64,000 nt of DNA from Parapedobacter sp. SGR-10 (lineage in GTDB: Bacteria > Bacteroidota > Bacteroidia > Sphingobacteriales > Sphingobacteriaceae): positions 62,001 through 126,000 of the forward strand of contig NZ_JAAJTJ010000002.1 in assembly GCF_011030405.1 (NCBI RefSeq), in the 5' to 3' direction. Positions 27,518 to 36,599 of this stretch are shown here, piece by piece. The stretch's first letter is position 1. Each line of letters begins with the position of its first letter. The notes under the pieces are model-generated. The model ran no database searches. It saw only the letters and a list, made by a program, of their open reading frames with translations, and had not been told where the DNA came from. The position numbers and the translations under genes are program-made.

Positions 27518-27862
27518 ATGAAAATACTTCATTTTTTAGTGATCGGGAAGAACCAGGAAATACTGGCTACCCTAAAAAGGATTATTGAAAACAATACAGG
27601 ATGGTATGCCTATCTGATGGAAGATGAGAACGAGTTGCAATCCTTTCTGGACCGGCATAAAATAGATGTTATCCTGCTGAGTTCGGGTCTATCCGAACTG
27701 ACGGAGATCGGTATCAAGGCCTATGCGCTTTCTATTGATGACAATATCAAGGTTGTCCAGCATTTCGGTGGAGGAAGTGGGTTGTTAAAAAATGAAGTCT
27801 ACCAGCTTTTCCCGGAGTTGTGCCCACAGACCGACCTGTCAGAACAAACTATACGAACCTAA
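27518..27862 (+). CDS. degenerate response-regulator receiver-like protein
   Basis: A 114-residue protein with a flavodoxin-like alternation of strands and helices resembling a receiver domain (ILHFLVIGKNQEILATLKRI ... DVILLSSGLSE). The position of the phosphorylated aspartate after strand 3 is serine, so it probably is not phosphorylated. No output domain is present. It lies 59 bp after the cupin gene; the intervening sequence has no terminator, so it may be co-transcribed. Function unknown. Confidence 0.65.
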   Translation: MKILHFLVIGKNQEILATLKRIIENNTGWYAYLMEDENELQSFLDRHKIDVILLSSGLSELTEIGIKAYALSIDDNIKVVQHFGGGSGLLKNEVYQLFPELCPQTDLSEQTIRT

Positions 27863-27939
27863 CTACTGAAAATTAGCACCCTATGACCCATTTCCCGAAC
27901 TGGTACAAGATAAGGCCTTTCTCAGCCGGACAAAACCAT

Positions 27940-27966
27940 ACTCACCAGTGATGTTCTCTGGTGAGT
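27940..27966 (+). terminator. hairpin after the receiver-like gene
   Basis: A 9-bp perfect stem ACTCACCAG/CTGGTGAGT closes a 9-nt loop, 77 bp after the stop codon. There is no T tract after it, so it may be a weak terminator or an RNA-stability hairpin. Confidence 0.4.
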
Positions 27967-28070
27967 GGGAGACATGCATTGGATCAAATCGTGTTTAAAG
28001 AATCATCAGGAAAATTTTTTGGAAGTTTGATCCGTTGTCTTATAATTGTACTATCTAAATTATATGCGCT

Positions 28071-28649
28071 ATGTACGCCAATATCATACACAATGTAACA
28101 AAATGCATCAACCTGACCAATGACGAGAAACAGGTGTTTACCAATCTTTTGAAGGTGAAAACTGTCCCGGCAAAGACCAAACTCCTGGAGGAGGGTGAGA
28201 TCTGTCAGTTTGAGGGATATGTGCAGAAAGGATGTATACGCATTTACTATGTCAATGAAAATGGGCTTGAAGTGACTGTATCGTTTGCCGTTGAAGATTG
28301 GTGGGTAAGCGATATAGCGTCTTTTCATGAGCAGAAGCCTTCGCGGTTATATATCGAGACATTGGAGGATACCGAGTTATATGTATTGACACCCACGACA
28401 AAAGAGAAGCTCCTGCAGCAGATCCCTAAGTTTGAGCGGGTATTTCGAATACTTATACAACGTAACCTCACCGCTCTTCAAAATAGGCTGATTAATACGA
28501 TTTCTCAAAAAGCGCCGGAGAGATACCTGGAATTTATCCAACTATATCCCTCCATACCCCAGCGCGTGGCGCAGTATTATATTGCCTCTTATTTGGGGGT
28601 GTCTCCGGAATTTGTGAGTACGATCCGAAAGCGGCTTGCGGGCAAGTAA
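28071..28649 (+). CDS. Crp/Fnr-family transcription regulator
   Basis: A 192-residue protein with a cyclic-nucleotide-binding-like N-terminal barrel (about 20-120; VPAKTKLLEEGEICQFEGYV ... VEDWWVSD) and a C-terminal helix-turn-helix (QYYIASYLGVSPEFVSTIRK, about 168-187). These Bacteroidetes regulators usually act on neighbouring genes, often without a known ligand. It stands between the dioxygenase operon and the pirin gene, which share a 16-bp palindromic motif, so it is the best local candidate to bind that motif. That link is inference. Confidence 0.9.
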   Translation: MYANIIHNVTKCINLTNDEKQVFTNLLKVKTVPAKTKLLEEGEICQFEGYVQKGCIRIYYVNENGLEVTVSFAVEDWWVSDIASFHEQKPSRLYIETLEDTELYVLTPTTKEKLLQQIPKFERVFRILIQRNLTALQNRLINTISQKAPERYLEFIQLYPSIPQRVAQYYIASYLGVSPEFVSTIRKRLAGK

Positions 28650-28714
28650 GCAATTCTACATAGAAAGAGAAGCGGACAGAATTCCTCGACTTTTTATTTT
28701 TTCTTCTTTTTTTC

Positions 28715-28763
28715 CTTTCTTAAACTAGTTCAATGAACGGGGCTTTTCTTCTTCCTAATTTTG
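28715..28763 (+). promoter_or_regulatory. stress promoter B: shared 16-bp motif plus -7 box
   Basis: CTTTCTTAAACTAGTT (28715-28730) is followed, 41 nt start to start, by the -7 box TAATTTTG (28756-28763). Motif and spacing are identical to promoter A at 24518. The pirin start codon lies 9 nt (28773) or 21 nt (28785) after the box, so the leader is very short. Confidence 0.7.
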
Positions 28764-28772
28764 AGGTGTCAA

Positions 28773-29663
28773 ATGAGAACAACAATGGAAAGAAAAGATT
28801 TCTTAAAAAAAGGATTGGTCGGAACGGGGATGTTTGCCACCACCGCGAGTTTGGGAAATATCCTGAAAAATGAAATTGACGAACTTGAACCGTTAGAGCT
28901 TATCGGGTTCTGCCATATACCCAATACGGAATCCAAAATCAAGGACAACTCTGTGCTGCATAAAGCAGAAACCAGAGGACATGCAGACCACGGATGGTTG
29001 CTGAGCCACCATACCTTCAGCTTTGCAAACTACCACAATCCGGAGCGGATGCATTTCGGTGTACTGCGTGTCCTTAATGATGATAGAGTGGAGGCCGGGA
29101 GAGGCTTTGGTACGCATCCTCACGACAATATGGAGATCATCAGCATCCCTTTGGAAGGAGACCTGGAGCACAAGGATAGTATGGGAAATACCACCATTAT
29201 CCGAAATGGTGATATTCAAGTAATGAGCGCCGGAACAGGTATCATGCACAGCGAATTCAATAAAAATGACGACCGTTGGGTCAAGTTTCTGCAGATCTGG
29301 GTGTACCCCAATAAGCGTAATGTGACTCCCCGGTACGATCAGCTGACGCTTGATGTGACGCAACGGCATAATAAGTTTCAGCAGATACTTTCCCCTAATC
29401 CAGATGACGAAGGTGTATGGATACATCAAGATGCCTGGTTTCATCTAGGGAGATTCGATGTAGATATTGTATCGACCTATCAGGTCAAAAAAGAGGGCAA
29501 CGGCGTTTATGCTTTCGTGATCAAAGGGAGCGCTTCTATTGAAGGGCAAGAAATAGGAAGCCGGGATGGTTTGGGAGTATGGGATATCACGGACCTGGAA
29601 ATCACGGTGACATCACCGGATACGGAGATCCTGTTGATGGACGTACCGATGACGTTGGCATAA
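28773..29663 (+). CDS. pirin-family protein with Tat-like leader
   Basis: A 296-residue bicupin of the pirin family. The iron site is expected in FGTHPHDNMEIIS (about 107-119) and near GTGIMHSEFN (about 153-162). Bacterial pirins include quercetinase-like enzymes and redox-responsive regulators. Unusually, the protein starts with a leader-like segment RKDFLKKGLVGTGMFATTAS that resembles a Tat signal but has RK instead of RR. Starts at 28773 or 28785 are both possible; 28761 would be TTG inside the promoter. It shares its promoter motif with the dioxygenase operon and precedes yceI. Confidence 0.9.
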   Translation: MRTTMERKDFLKKGLVGTGMFATTASLGNILKNEIDELEPLELIGFCHIPNTESKIKDNSVLHKAETRGHADHGWLLSHHTFSFANYHNPERMHFGVLRVLNDDRVEAGRGFGTHPHDNMEIISIPLEGDLEHKDSMGNTTIIRNGDIQVMSAGTGIMHSEFNKNDDRWVKFLQIWVYPNKRNVTPRYDQLTLDVTQRHNKFQQILSPNPDDEGVWIHQDAWFHLGRFDVDIVSTYQVKKEGNGVYAFVIKGSASIEGQEIGSRDGLGVWDITDLEITVTSPDTEILLMDVPMTLA

Positions 29664-29712
29664 TTAAAACGATCGTAAATAAATCAAAATAAAAAAATAA
29701 ATTTTTAAAATC

Positions 29713-30243
29713 ATGGCAAAATCAATCTGGGCAATCGACCCAACCCACTCAGAAATTGGATTTAAAGTAAAACACATGATGTTTACCAACGTATCCGGAA
29801 AATTCAACGCTTTTGAAGCTACTATTGAAAACGAAGATGATCAATTCGACACTTCTGTGGTGTCTTTTTCGGCCGAAGTCAATTCTGTTGACACCAACAA
29901 TGCAGACAGGGACAACCACCTAAGAAGCGCTGATTTCTTCGATGTAGAGCAATTCCCTAAAATTTCGTTCAAATCGACAGAGATCAAAAAAATTAACGAG
30001 GGCCAATTTAAGGTATCGGGCGATTTGACGATAAAAGACGTGACGCAGAACGTCACGCTAGACGCGGAATACAGCGGGTTGATGAAAGATCCCTGGGGAA
30101 ACACAAAAGCAGGTGTATCCCTAAACGGAAAGATCAACCGTAAGGAATTTGGACTGACGTGGAACGCAGCGCTTGAAACAGGCGGTGTACTAGTCGGGGA
30201 AGACATCAAATTAGCGGCAGAAGTACAATTGATTAAACAATAA
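29713..30243 (+). CDS. YceI-family lipid/polyisoprenoid-binding protein
   Basis: A 176-residue lipocalin-like protein with family motifs WAIDPTHSEIGFKVKHMMFT at the start, DNHLRSADFFDVEQFPKISF in the middle and NRKEFGLTW near residue 140. YceI proteins bind polyisoprenoids or quinones, consistent with an electrophile-stress group. There is no signal peptide, unlike E. coli YceI, so it should be cytoplasmic. It follows pirin by 49 bp and is probably co-transcribed. Confidence 0.93.
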   Translation: MAKSIWAIDPTHSEIGFKVKHMMFTNVSGKFNAFEATIENEDDQFDTSVVSFSAEVNSVDTNNADRDNHLRSADFFDVEQFPKISFKSTEIKKINEGQFKVSGDLTIKDVTQNVTLDAEYSGLMKDPWGNTKAGVSLNGKINRKEFGLTWNAALETGGVLVGEDIKLAAEVQLIKQ

Positions 30244-30255
30244 TAATTTTGAGAT

Positions 30256-30304
30256 CGAGATGTAAATAATCCCTACCCTGTGTGGGAAGAGGATCTACAT
30301 CTCG
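30256..30304 (+). terminator. hairpin after yceI
   Basis: CGAGATGTA (30256-30264) pairs with TACATCTCG (30296-30304), and GTTTCATT follows. It lies just after the yceI stop and before the convergent CinA-like gene. The U tract is weak. Confidence 0.45.
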
Positions 30305-30449
30305 GTTTCATTACTTGGTTTCAGACTGGAAGTTATCTCAGGAACATAGGGATCTGGGAAAGATATTTTGTTTTCTGGGGCAATGGCGCAATTTAAGTTT
30401 TGATAATGGAACGGCCGGCTTCGTATACGAACATCGTGATTGCAGTTTC

Positions 30450-30983
30450 CTACGTTTCGGGAGTCCCTGTCCCTGCGACTGGTGCGCGTGTGACGATATA
30501 AAGAATACGTTCCATCATATATTCGACTGCTTGGATGCGTATGGCATTACGACGGTCGGATGTCTCCTTTGGCTCAAGCAAGGTTTCGTAGCGATGTAGC
30601 TCGTCCTGATAGAAGAGACTCAGATATATCTGTCCTTCGGGTGCGGCGTTGTCGGAGGTTTTCTCCGCTACACCTGTAATGGCCACAAAAAGATTAGCAT
30701 ATGGATAGAGCTGGCGTAGGCCTTGGCACATGGCATCGGTGGTTTCTTGCGACTCTGCCGTATAGTGCTCGATAAGCTGCTCGGGAACGTGTAGAAGCCG
30801 TGTTTTTACTGCGGTATCATAAGCAATAATTCCTCCCTTTAAGACTTCCATTGCCCCTTTTGCGGCACTAATGCTACTGGCAAATAAGCCTCCGGTCATG
30901 CTTTCGGCACATACCAGCTCTATCCCTTTTTGTTGGAGTATCGTATTGAACGTTTCGATGACATCCGGTGGAATAGGATACAT
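30450..30983 (-). CDS. CinA-like nicotinamide-nucleotide amidohydrolase
   Basis: A 177-residue protein matching the CinA C-terminal (PncC) domain: LVCAESMTGGLFASSIS (about 23-39), GGIIAYDTAVKTRLL (about 51-65), AITGVAEKTS and PEGQIYLSL. It deamidates nicotinamide mononucleotide for NAD recycling. Only the PncC domain is present, without the MoCF-like half of full CinA. A 3-nt gap separates it from the small lipoprotein gene upstream. The last 20 residues (RAPVAGTGTPET) look unstructured. Confidence 0.92.
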   Translation of the reverse strand: MYPIPPDVIETFNTILQQKGIELVCAESMTGGLFASSISAAKGAMEVLKGGIIAYDTAVKTRLLHVPEQLIEHYTAESQETTDAMCQGLRQLYPYANLFVAITGVAEKTSDNAAPEGQIYLSLFYQDELHRYETLLEPKETSDRRNAIRIQAVEYMMERILYIVTRAPVAGTGTPET

Positions 30984-30986
30984 ATG

Positions 30987-31211
30987 TTAGTTTGTCGGTG
31001 TTTTAGGATACATGGGATCTCCTGCTATCGGAGGCACCAATGTATCTATTCGGGCCGAATCCTGATCCACGGAGTCTGTGGGAAGGGGAGTTTGATCCTC
31101 AATAAGATCATCTATACGTTGTTCGTCCCGATCCCTTGGCGGATTGTTACAAGAAAATAATGCGAATGAGGACACAAGGAATAAACTTGTTAATGACGAT
31201 ATCCTTTTCAT
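30987..31211 (-). CDS. small lipoprotein
   Basis: A 74-residue protein with signal peptide and lipobox FALFSC (Cys21), then a short acidic, Pro/Asp/Thr-rich tail. It would be lipid-anchored and has no recognisable domain. It is followed after 3 nt by the CinA-like gene in what looks like a two-gene operon. Function unknown. Confidence 0.75.
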   Translation of the reverse strand: MKRISSLTSLFLVSSFALFSCNNPPRDRDEQRIDDLIEDQTPLPTDSVDQDSARIDTLVPPIAGDPMYPKTPTN

Positions 31212-31457
31212 AACCGTTCTGTTTTTTGTTGTATATGATATAACAAGTCAACAGGGTTCGGGTTTGGGAAAATTTTTATTTACCGTATACTATGGTGTTA
31301 GGAGACCTGCTATGCTGCATCATGATAGATACGCAGTTGTTTTATCCATATAATTTAGGGGATTTTTATGTTGATTCAGATAGTATTGTTACTTTAGTAA
31401 GTGTAGCTTCAACATTGAGTTTAGGAAATGAGATGTAGCAGTTCAAAAACAAAGCGT

Positions 31458-32567
31458 ATGAATCAAGCATGGATAAAAGTCTTTCTTGTGTTGTTATTTA
31501 TCGGAGCACGAGATATGGTGCTGGCCCAGCAGCTAAAGCCTGGTTTCGAAAAAAGTGAATTCAAAGAGATGGTACTTATTTCGGCGAGAACCACGGCCGA
31601 CTCTGCCTATGCCAACAAATTTCCCGAACCGCAGCATTTCAAGATGATATACCAATCGCAACCGATAGGTCTGGACAACCTTTGGGATCTCTGGGTATCA
31701 GATACTAAGGTTGCTGTGATCAGTATACGAGGTACTACACAGAAGACAGAAAGCTGGTTGGCTAATCTATATGCGGCCATGGTTCCGGCACGAGGCATAT
31801 TACAGATCAACGGTAGCGATACCTTTTCCTACAATCTGGCTGCCGACCCCGATGCTGCGGTACATGTCGGTTGGTTGTTGAGTACGGCATATCTATCGAA
31901 AGAAATCGTGCCCAAGGTGCAGGAGCTTTATGGACAAGGCTACAAAGATATGTTGATCACAGGGCATAGCCAAGGTGGAGGCATCTCCTACCTGTTGACG
32001 TCCTATCTATACCAATTGCAAGAAGAGGGTACTATCCCTGCGGATATCCGTTTCAAAACTTATTGTTCTGCTGCCCCCAAACCGGGTAATTTGTATTACG
32101 CCTATGACTATGAGGCTAAGACACAGGGAGGATGGGCTTTCAATGTCGTCAATAGGGCCGATTGGGTTCCCGAGGTACCGATGTCTATCCAGACCTTAAA
32201 GGACTTTAATGCGGTCAATCCTTTTGTCAATGCGGAGATGATGATCAACAAGCAAAAACTCCTCAAAAGATTGGCATTGAGACATGTTTATAATAAGTTG
32301 AGCAAACCGACACTTCGTGCCCAGAAAAATTATGAGAAATACCTGGGCAAGATGACGTCCAAGATGGTACAGGAACATATCAAGGGCTATGTTCCGCCAA
32401 AATATTACAACAGCAACCACTATGTGCGTACCGGAAATACCATTGTACTGACGCCAAATGAAGATTATTACAAGCAATATACCGATGATTCGTCGGAGAT
32501 ATTCGTCCATCATCTGCATGCTCCCTACCTGTTGTTGTTGGAGCAGCTTGATGAGACAGTGCATTGA
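31458..32567 (+). CDS. secreted lipase (class 3-like)
   Basis: A 369-residue protein with a signal peptide (MNQAWIKVFLVLLFIGARDM, cleaved around VLAQ). The alpha/beta-hydrolase core has KVAVISIRGTTQK near residue 94 and the nucleophile elbow ITGHSQGGG with Ser near 170. It resembles class 3 lipases acting on acylglycerols in the periplasm or outside the cell. ATG at 31458 is preferred over an upstream frame start at 31428 because the signal peptide starts there. It is a single gene with its promoter in the 246-bp divergent gap to the lipoprotein. Confidence 0.85.
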   Translation: MNQAWIKVFLVLLFIGARDMVLAQQLKPGFEKSEFKEMVLISARTTADSAYANKFPEPQHFKMIYQSQPIGLDNLWDLWVSDTKVAVISIRGTTQKTESWLANLYAAMVPARGILQINGSDTFSYNLAADPDAAVHVGWLLSTAYLSKEIVPKVQELYGQGYKDMLITGHSQGGGISYLLTSYLYQLQEEGTIPADIRFKTYCSAAPKPGNLYYAYDYEAKTQGGWAFNVVNRADWVPEVPMSIQTLKDFNAVNPFVNAEMMINKQKLLKRLALRHVYNKLSKPTLRAQKNYEKYLGKMTSKMVQEHIKGYVPPKYYNSNHYVRTGNTIVLTPNEDYYKQYTDDSSEIFVHHLHAPYLLLLEQLDETVH

Positions 32568-32767
32568 ACGCTTCTTGCAGAATCTTGTTTGCGGCAAGCA
32601 ACCGATGCGATGGCGCAGCCTTTTTATTTAACCAATCTTCCTGTCATTTCTGACGATCTAAAAACATTTGTCTTTGAAAACAACTACGCTATTATTTTGT
32701 ATATATATTCAATAGTTTATAAAAATTAATTGTTACTTTGTAACTTGTTTTTGAACTTTTTAAAGGA

Positions 32768-34696
32768 ATGCAGATAGAAGCGGGAGCACTTTTAAAAAAT
32801 ATTCAGTATCCTACGGATCTTCGTGAGTTGAAAGAATCTGACTTGGAGCAGGTCTGTAAGGAACTTCGGCAATATATCATTGATGTGGTGTCTGTACATG
32901 GTGGCCACTTTGCGGCTAGTTTGGGCGTGATCGAGCTGACCGTGGCTCTCCATTATGTATTGAATACACCTTATGACCAACTGATCTTTGATGTCGGACA
33001 TCAGGCATACGGACACAAGATTTTGACCGGGCGGAGAGAAGTCTTTCATACCAATCGGATTCTGGGAGGTATTTCGGGCTTTCCGAAGCGGGGTGAAAGC
33101 GAGTACGATGCCTTCGGCGTAGGCCACTCCTCTACCTCGATTTCGGCGGCATTGGGTATGGCTGTAGCTTCTGCCTATAAAGGGGAGCATGACCGGCAGC
33201 ATGTGGCTGTCATTGGCGACGGAGCTTTGACCGGAGGGATGGCTTTTGAGGCGCTGAACCATGCAGGGATCGAAAAATCCAACCTATTGGTTATCCTGAA
33301 TGACAATTGTATGTCTATCGACCCCAATGTAGGGGCATTGAAAGAATACCTGACGAGCATCACCACCTCCAAGAGCTACAATCGTTTTCGGGATGAGTTG
33401 ATCGCTGTGCTGGCCAAGATTTCCAAAAATGGGCCGGATGCCTACGGTTGGGCCAAAAAATTGGAGCAGAGCGTCAAAGGCACATTGTTGAAGAATGCCA
33501 ACCTGTTCGAATCCCTTAATTTTCGCTACTTCGGCCCGGTAGATGGCCATGATGTCAATAAGCTGGTCAAGACCATTGAAGATCTCAAGCATATCAATGG
33601 CCCTAAACTGCTACATGTGGTCACGGTCAAAGGTAAGGGCTATACTCTGGCTGAAAAAGACCAGACGACATGGCACGCCCCTGGTCTCTTTGACAAAATC
33701 ACGGGCGAGATCAAGAAATCAATACCGGAAAAACCCCAGCCGCCAAAATATCAAGACGTTTTTGGCCATACCTTAGTGGAACTTGCCGAGAGCAATCCTA
33801 AAATCATGGGCATTACGCCGGCTATGCCGAGCGGGTCGTCCATGAATATCATGATGAAGGCCATGCCCGATAGGGCTTTTGATGTGGGCATCGCGGAGCA
33901 ACATGCGGTGACGTTCAGTGCCGGCTTGGCCACCCAGGATCTGGTGCCCTTCTGCAATATCTATTCTTCTTTTATGCAGCGTGCCTATGACCAGGTGATA
34001 CATGATGTCGCCCTGCAAAAACTGAATGTAGTGTTTTGCCTGGACAGAGCCGGTCTGGTCGGTGCAGACGGACCTACGCACCACGGGGCGTATGACATTG
34101 CCTACATGCGTTGCATCCCCAATATGACTGTCGCCTCTCCGATGAATGAAGAAGAGTTGCGCAACCTGATGTACACTGCCCAGTTGGAGGATATGGGGCC
34201 CTTTGCCATCCGCTACCCCCGAGGCAACGGGGTTATGGTGGACTGGAAAAGACCTTTTAAAAAACTGGAAATAGGAAAAGGCCGAAAACTGGTCGACGGA
34301 GAGGACGTAGCCATATTGAGCCTTGGCCATATCGGCAATGAGGCGTCCAAAGCGATCATGACACTGAATGCCGAAGGGATATACCCTGCACACTACGATC
34401 TGAGGTATGCCAAGCCGTTGGACGAAGCCTTGCTGCACGAGGTATTCACCAAGTTCCAAAAGGTCATCACCGTAGAAGACGGTTGTCTACCGGGAGGCAT
34501 AGGTTCCGCTGTCATTGAATTTATGTCCGACCATCATTACAAGGCTCAGGTCGTCCGTTTGGGCATACCCGATGCTGTCATCGAGCATGGCGAACAGGCG
34601 GAGCTGTGGCATATCTGTCGTTATGACGAAAAGGCTATTGCCGAGGAATGTCGTAAATTGACCAAGGCCATCCCTACAAAGACATTGGTGGGCTAA
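32768..34696 (+). CDS. dxs: 1-deoxy-D-xylulose-5-phosphate synthase
   Basis: This thiamine-diphosphate enzyme condenses pyruvate and glyceraldehyde-3-phosphate, the first step of the MEP isoprenoid pathway. It has 642 residues, as usual. Visible motifs are [14 protein letters not shown] (about 76-89), the TPP/Mg motif [18 protein letters not shown] (about 151-168), [12 protein letters not shown], the catalytic [16 protein letters not shown] (about 372-387) and [15 protein letters not shown] (about 426-440). It is followed by a hairpin terminator and the dnaA region. Confidence 0.97.
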   Translation: MQIEAGALLKNIQYPTDLRELKESDLEQVCKELRQYIIDVVSVHGGHFAASLGVIELTVALHYVLNTPYDQLIFDVGHQAYGHKILTGRREVFHTNRILGGISGFPKRGESEYDAFGVGHSSTSISAALGMAVASAYKGEHDRQHVAVIGDGALTGGMAFEALNHAGIEKSNLLVILNDNCMSIDPNVGALKEYLTSITTSKSYNRFRDELIAVLAKISKNGPDAYGWAKKLEQSVKGTLLKNANLFESLNFRYFGPVDGHDVNKLVKTIEDLKHINGPKLLHVVTVKGKGYTLAEKDQTTWHAPGLFDKITGEIKKSIPEKPQPPKYQDVFGHTLVELAESNPKIMGITPAMPSGSSMNIMMKAMPDRAFDVGIAEQHAVTFSAGLATQDLVPFCNIYSSFMQRAYDQVIHDVALQKLNVVFCLDRAGLVGADGPTHHGAYDIAYMRCIPNMTVASPMNEEELRNLMYTAQLEDMGPFAIRYPRGNGVMVDWKRPFKKLEIGKGRKLVDGEDVAILSLGHIGNEASKAIMTLNAEGIYPAHYDLRYAKPLDEALLHEVFTKFQKVITVEDGCLPGGIGSAVIEFMSDHHYKAQVVRLGIPDAVIEHGEQAELWHICRYDEKAIAEECRKLTKAIPTKTLVG

Positions 34697-34724
34697 AAAG
34701 ACCAACCTACATACGATTTGAGGA

Positions 34725-34753
34725 AGCTACAAATTTTTTGTGGCTTTTTTTTT
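34725..34753 (+). terminator. dxs terminator
   Basis: The stem AGCTACAAA/TTTGTGGCT (one G-T wobble) is followed by a run of eight T. It lies 29 bp after the dxs stop codon. Confidence 0.8.
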
Positions 34754-34793
34754 GAAAATCAGATGAATAATAAGTAAATTTACCTACCTAAAG

Positions 34794-35020
34794 TTTTCCA
34801 CAATCTAAGCGTGTTTATAACGAAAGGAGGGTCGATCATATCGAGCTATATGGATTTTTGAAGTGTGTGGAAAAGTAAATTTTGTGTTGGTTTTTAAGGT
34901 AAAGTCAGGGTTGTTTTTTGTGCAAAAAATTGTCTTTCAATGAATTGTATTTTTTTTGGTTTTTCATTTTTTTACCTCACTAATTTTTGTCATCTTCGTT
35001 GAAAGCGAAAGTTATACACA
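34794..35020. other. DnaA-box cluster and AT-rich stretch upstream of dnaA (candidate oriC)
   Basis: Three DnaA-box-like 9-mers lie in this gap: TTTTCCACA (34794-34802), its inverted form TGTGGAAAA (34866-34874) and TTATACACA (35012-35020), each one base from TTATCCACA. Between them, roughly 34905-34980 is highly T-rich and could serve as an unwinding element. This fits a replication origin, or at least DnaA autoregulation of its own gene. Only three boxes are evident. Confidence 0.5.
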
Positions 35021-35065
35021 GTTTTTTTGTCAATAGTTGGTTATCAAGTTATTAACATTTTTAGA

Positions 35066-36493
35066 ATGGAAAAAACATCTTCAAGCGTTTGGAATAGTTG
35101 CCTCCAGGTCATCAAAGACAACATACCCCCCCAGAGTTTCAAAACATGGTTCGAACCAGTGAAGGCTCTTCGGCTAGAGGGTAATGTCTTGACTATTCAA
35201 GTGCCGAGTTTGTTTTTTTATGAGTGGTTGGAAGAGCATTATGTTGGTATTCTTCGTAAGACAGTAAAGAAATTTTTGGGTGAGCAAGGAAGACTGGAAT
35301 ACAACATCGTCGTTGAAAAATCGTCGACCAATACACCCTATACGACCAACCTGCCTTCCAACGGAAACGGCGCTGAGGCGAAGAAACAATCTATTCCTGT
35401 CCCTGTAGCTTTAAATAAAAATATAAAGAATCCCTTTGTCATTCCGGGGCTTAAAAAAATGGATGTAGACCCCCAATTGAATCAGCACTATACCTTCGAC
35501 AATTTTATTGAAGGAGAATGTAACCGGTTGGCACGTTCGGCGGGGTATGCAGTGGCCAATAAGCCCGGAGGGACCTCTTTCAACCCGTTGATGGTCTACG
35601 GCGGGGTAGGGTTGGGAAAGACGCATCTGGCACAAGCCATCGGCAACGAGATCAAAAAGAATCTTCCCGATAAATTGATCATTTATGTCTCCTGTGAAAA
35701 ATTCTGCCAGCAATTTGTCGACTCCCTAAAGAATAACACGATCAATGATTTTGTGAATTTCTACCAGGCTATGGATGTCATCATCATGGATGATGTGCAC
35801 AATTTTGCCGGGAAAGAGAAAACCCAGGATATTTTCTTCCATATTTTCAACCATTTGCACCAGTCACAAAAGCAGATCATCCTGACATCGGACAAGGCAC
35901 CCAAAGATCTTTCCGGTTTGGAAGAAAGATTGCTGAGCCGCTTTAAGTGGGGATTGTCTGCAGACATACAGGCTCCCGATCTGGAGACGAGAATGGCCAT
36001 CCTGAAAAAGAAAATGTATTCGGATGGCATAGAGTTGCCCGACAATGTGGTGGAATATGTAGCTACACAGATCGACAACAGCGTCCGTGAGTTGGAGGGA
36101 GCAATGGTTTCTTTGTTGGCGCAGTCCACATTGAACAAAAAGGAAATCGACCTGAACCTGGCCAAATCTATGTTGAAGAACTTTGTGAAAAACACGCACA
36201 AAGAGATCTCGATGGAATATATCCAAAAACTGGTCTGCGAATATTTCGAAGTGCCGATAGAAATGGTCAAGTCCAAAGTACGCAAGCGCGAGATTGTACA
36301 GGCCCGACAGATATCGATGTACCTCGCCAAGAACCACACCAAAGCTTCGTTGAAATCAATCGGTAGCTTTTTTGGGGGCCGTGACCATTCGACGGTCATC
36401 TACGCCTGCCAAACAGTAGAAGACCTGATCGAAACAGACAAAAAGTTCAAGACGTATGTACAGGATATACAGAAGAAATTGAAGAATTCGTAA
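35066..36493 (+). CDS. dnaA: chromosomal replication initiator protein
   Basis: A 475-residue DnaA. Domain I (about 1-85) includes the typical SVWNSCLQVIKDNIPPQSF and KTWFEP. A short linker follows, then the AAA+ domain with Walker A GGVGLGKTH (about 179-187) and Walker B VIIMDDVHNF (about 237-246). The C-terminal box-binding helix-turn-helix carries the signature GGRDHSTVIYA (about 437-447). ATG at 35066 fits the family N-terminus; a longer frame from 35027 is open but unlikely. A terminator pair follows. DnaA-box-like sites upstream suggest self-regulation. Confidence 0.97.
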   Translation: MEKTSSSVWNSCLQVIKDNIPPQSFKTWFEPVKALRLEGNVLTIQVPSLFFYEWLEEHYVGILRKTVKKFLGEQGRLEYNIVVEKSSTNTPYTTNLPSNGNGAEAKKQSIPVPVALNKNIKNPFVIPGLKKMDVDPQLNQHYTFDNFIEGECNRLARSAGYAVANKPGGTSFNPLMVYGGVGLGKTHLAQAIGNEIKKNLPDKLIIYVSCEKFCQQFVDSLKNNTINDFVNFYQAMDVIIMDDVHNFAGKEKTQDIFFHIFNHLHQSQKQIILTSDKAPKDLSGLEERLLSRFKWGLSADIQAPDLETRMAILKKKMYSDGIELPDNVVEYVATQIDNSVRELEGAMVSLLAQSTLNKKEIDLNLAKSMLKNFVKNTHKEISMEYIQKLVCEYFEVPIEMVKSKVRKREIVQARQISMYLAKNHTKASLKSIGSFFGGRDHSTVIYACQTVEDLIETDKKFKTYVQDIQKKLKNS

Positions 36494-36498
36494 ATACA

Positions 36499-36553
36499 AA
36501 AAAGGGATCGAAAATTTTCGATCCCTTTTTTATAGCCTTTTTACTAAAAGGCT
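36499..36553. terminator. tandem bidirectional terminators
   Basis: A 16-bp perfect inverted repeat (36499-36514 with 36515-36530; core GGGATCGAAAATTTTCGATC) has A and T tracts on both sides. It is followed by a second hairpin AGCCTTTT/AAAAGGCT (36534-36552). They serve the convergent dnaA and MRJP-like genes. Confidence 0.85.
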
Positions 36554-36599
36554 TTATACCTTCTTCTAAGGCCCCTTAAGGTAGGAACGATAAATTTTA

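Noticed and set aside
33773-34459. 228-codon antisense ORF inside dxs
   Set aside because: It overlaps the conserved catalytic part of dxs and shows no motif of its own.
35761-36399. 212-codon antisense ORF inside dnaA
   Set aside because: It covers the AAA+ and box-binding domains of DnaA; a shadow frame.
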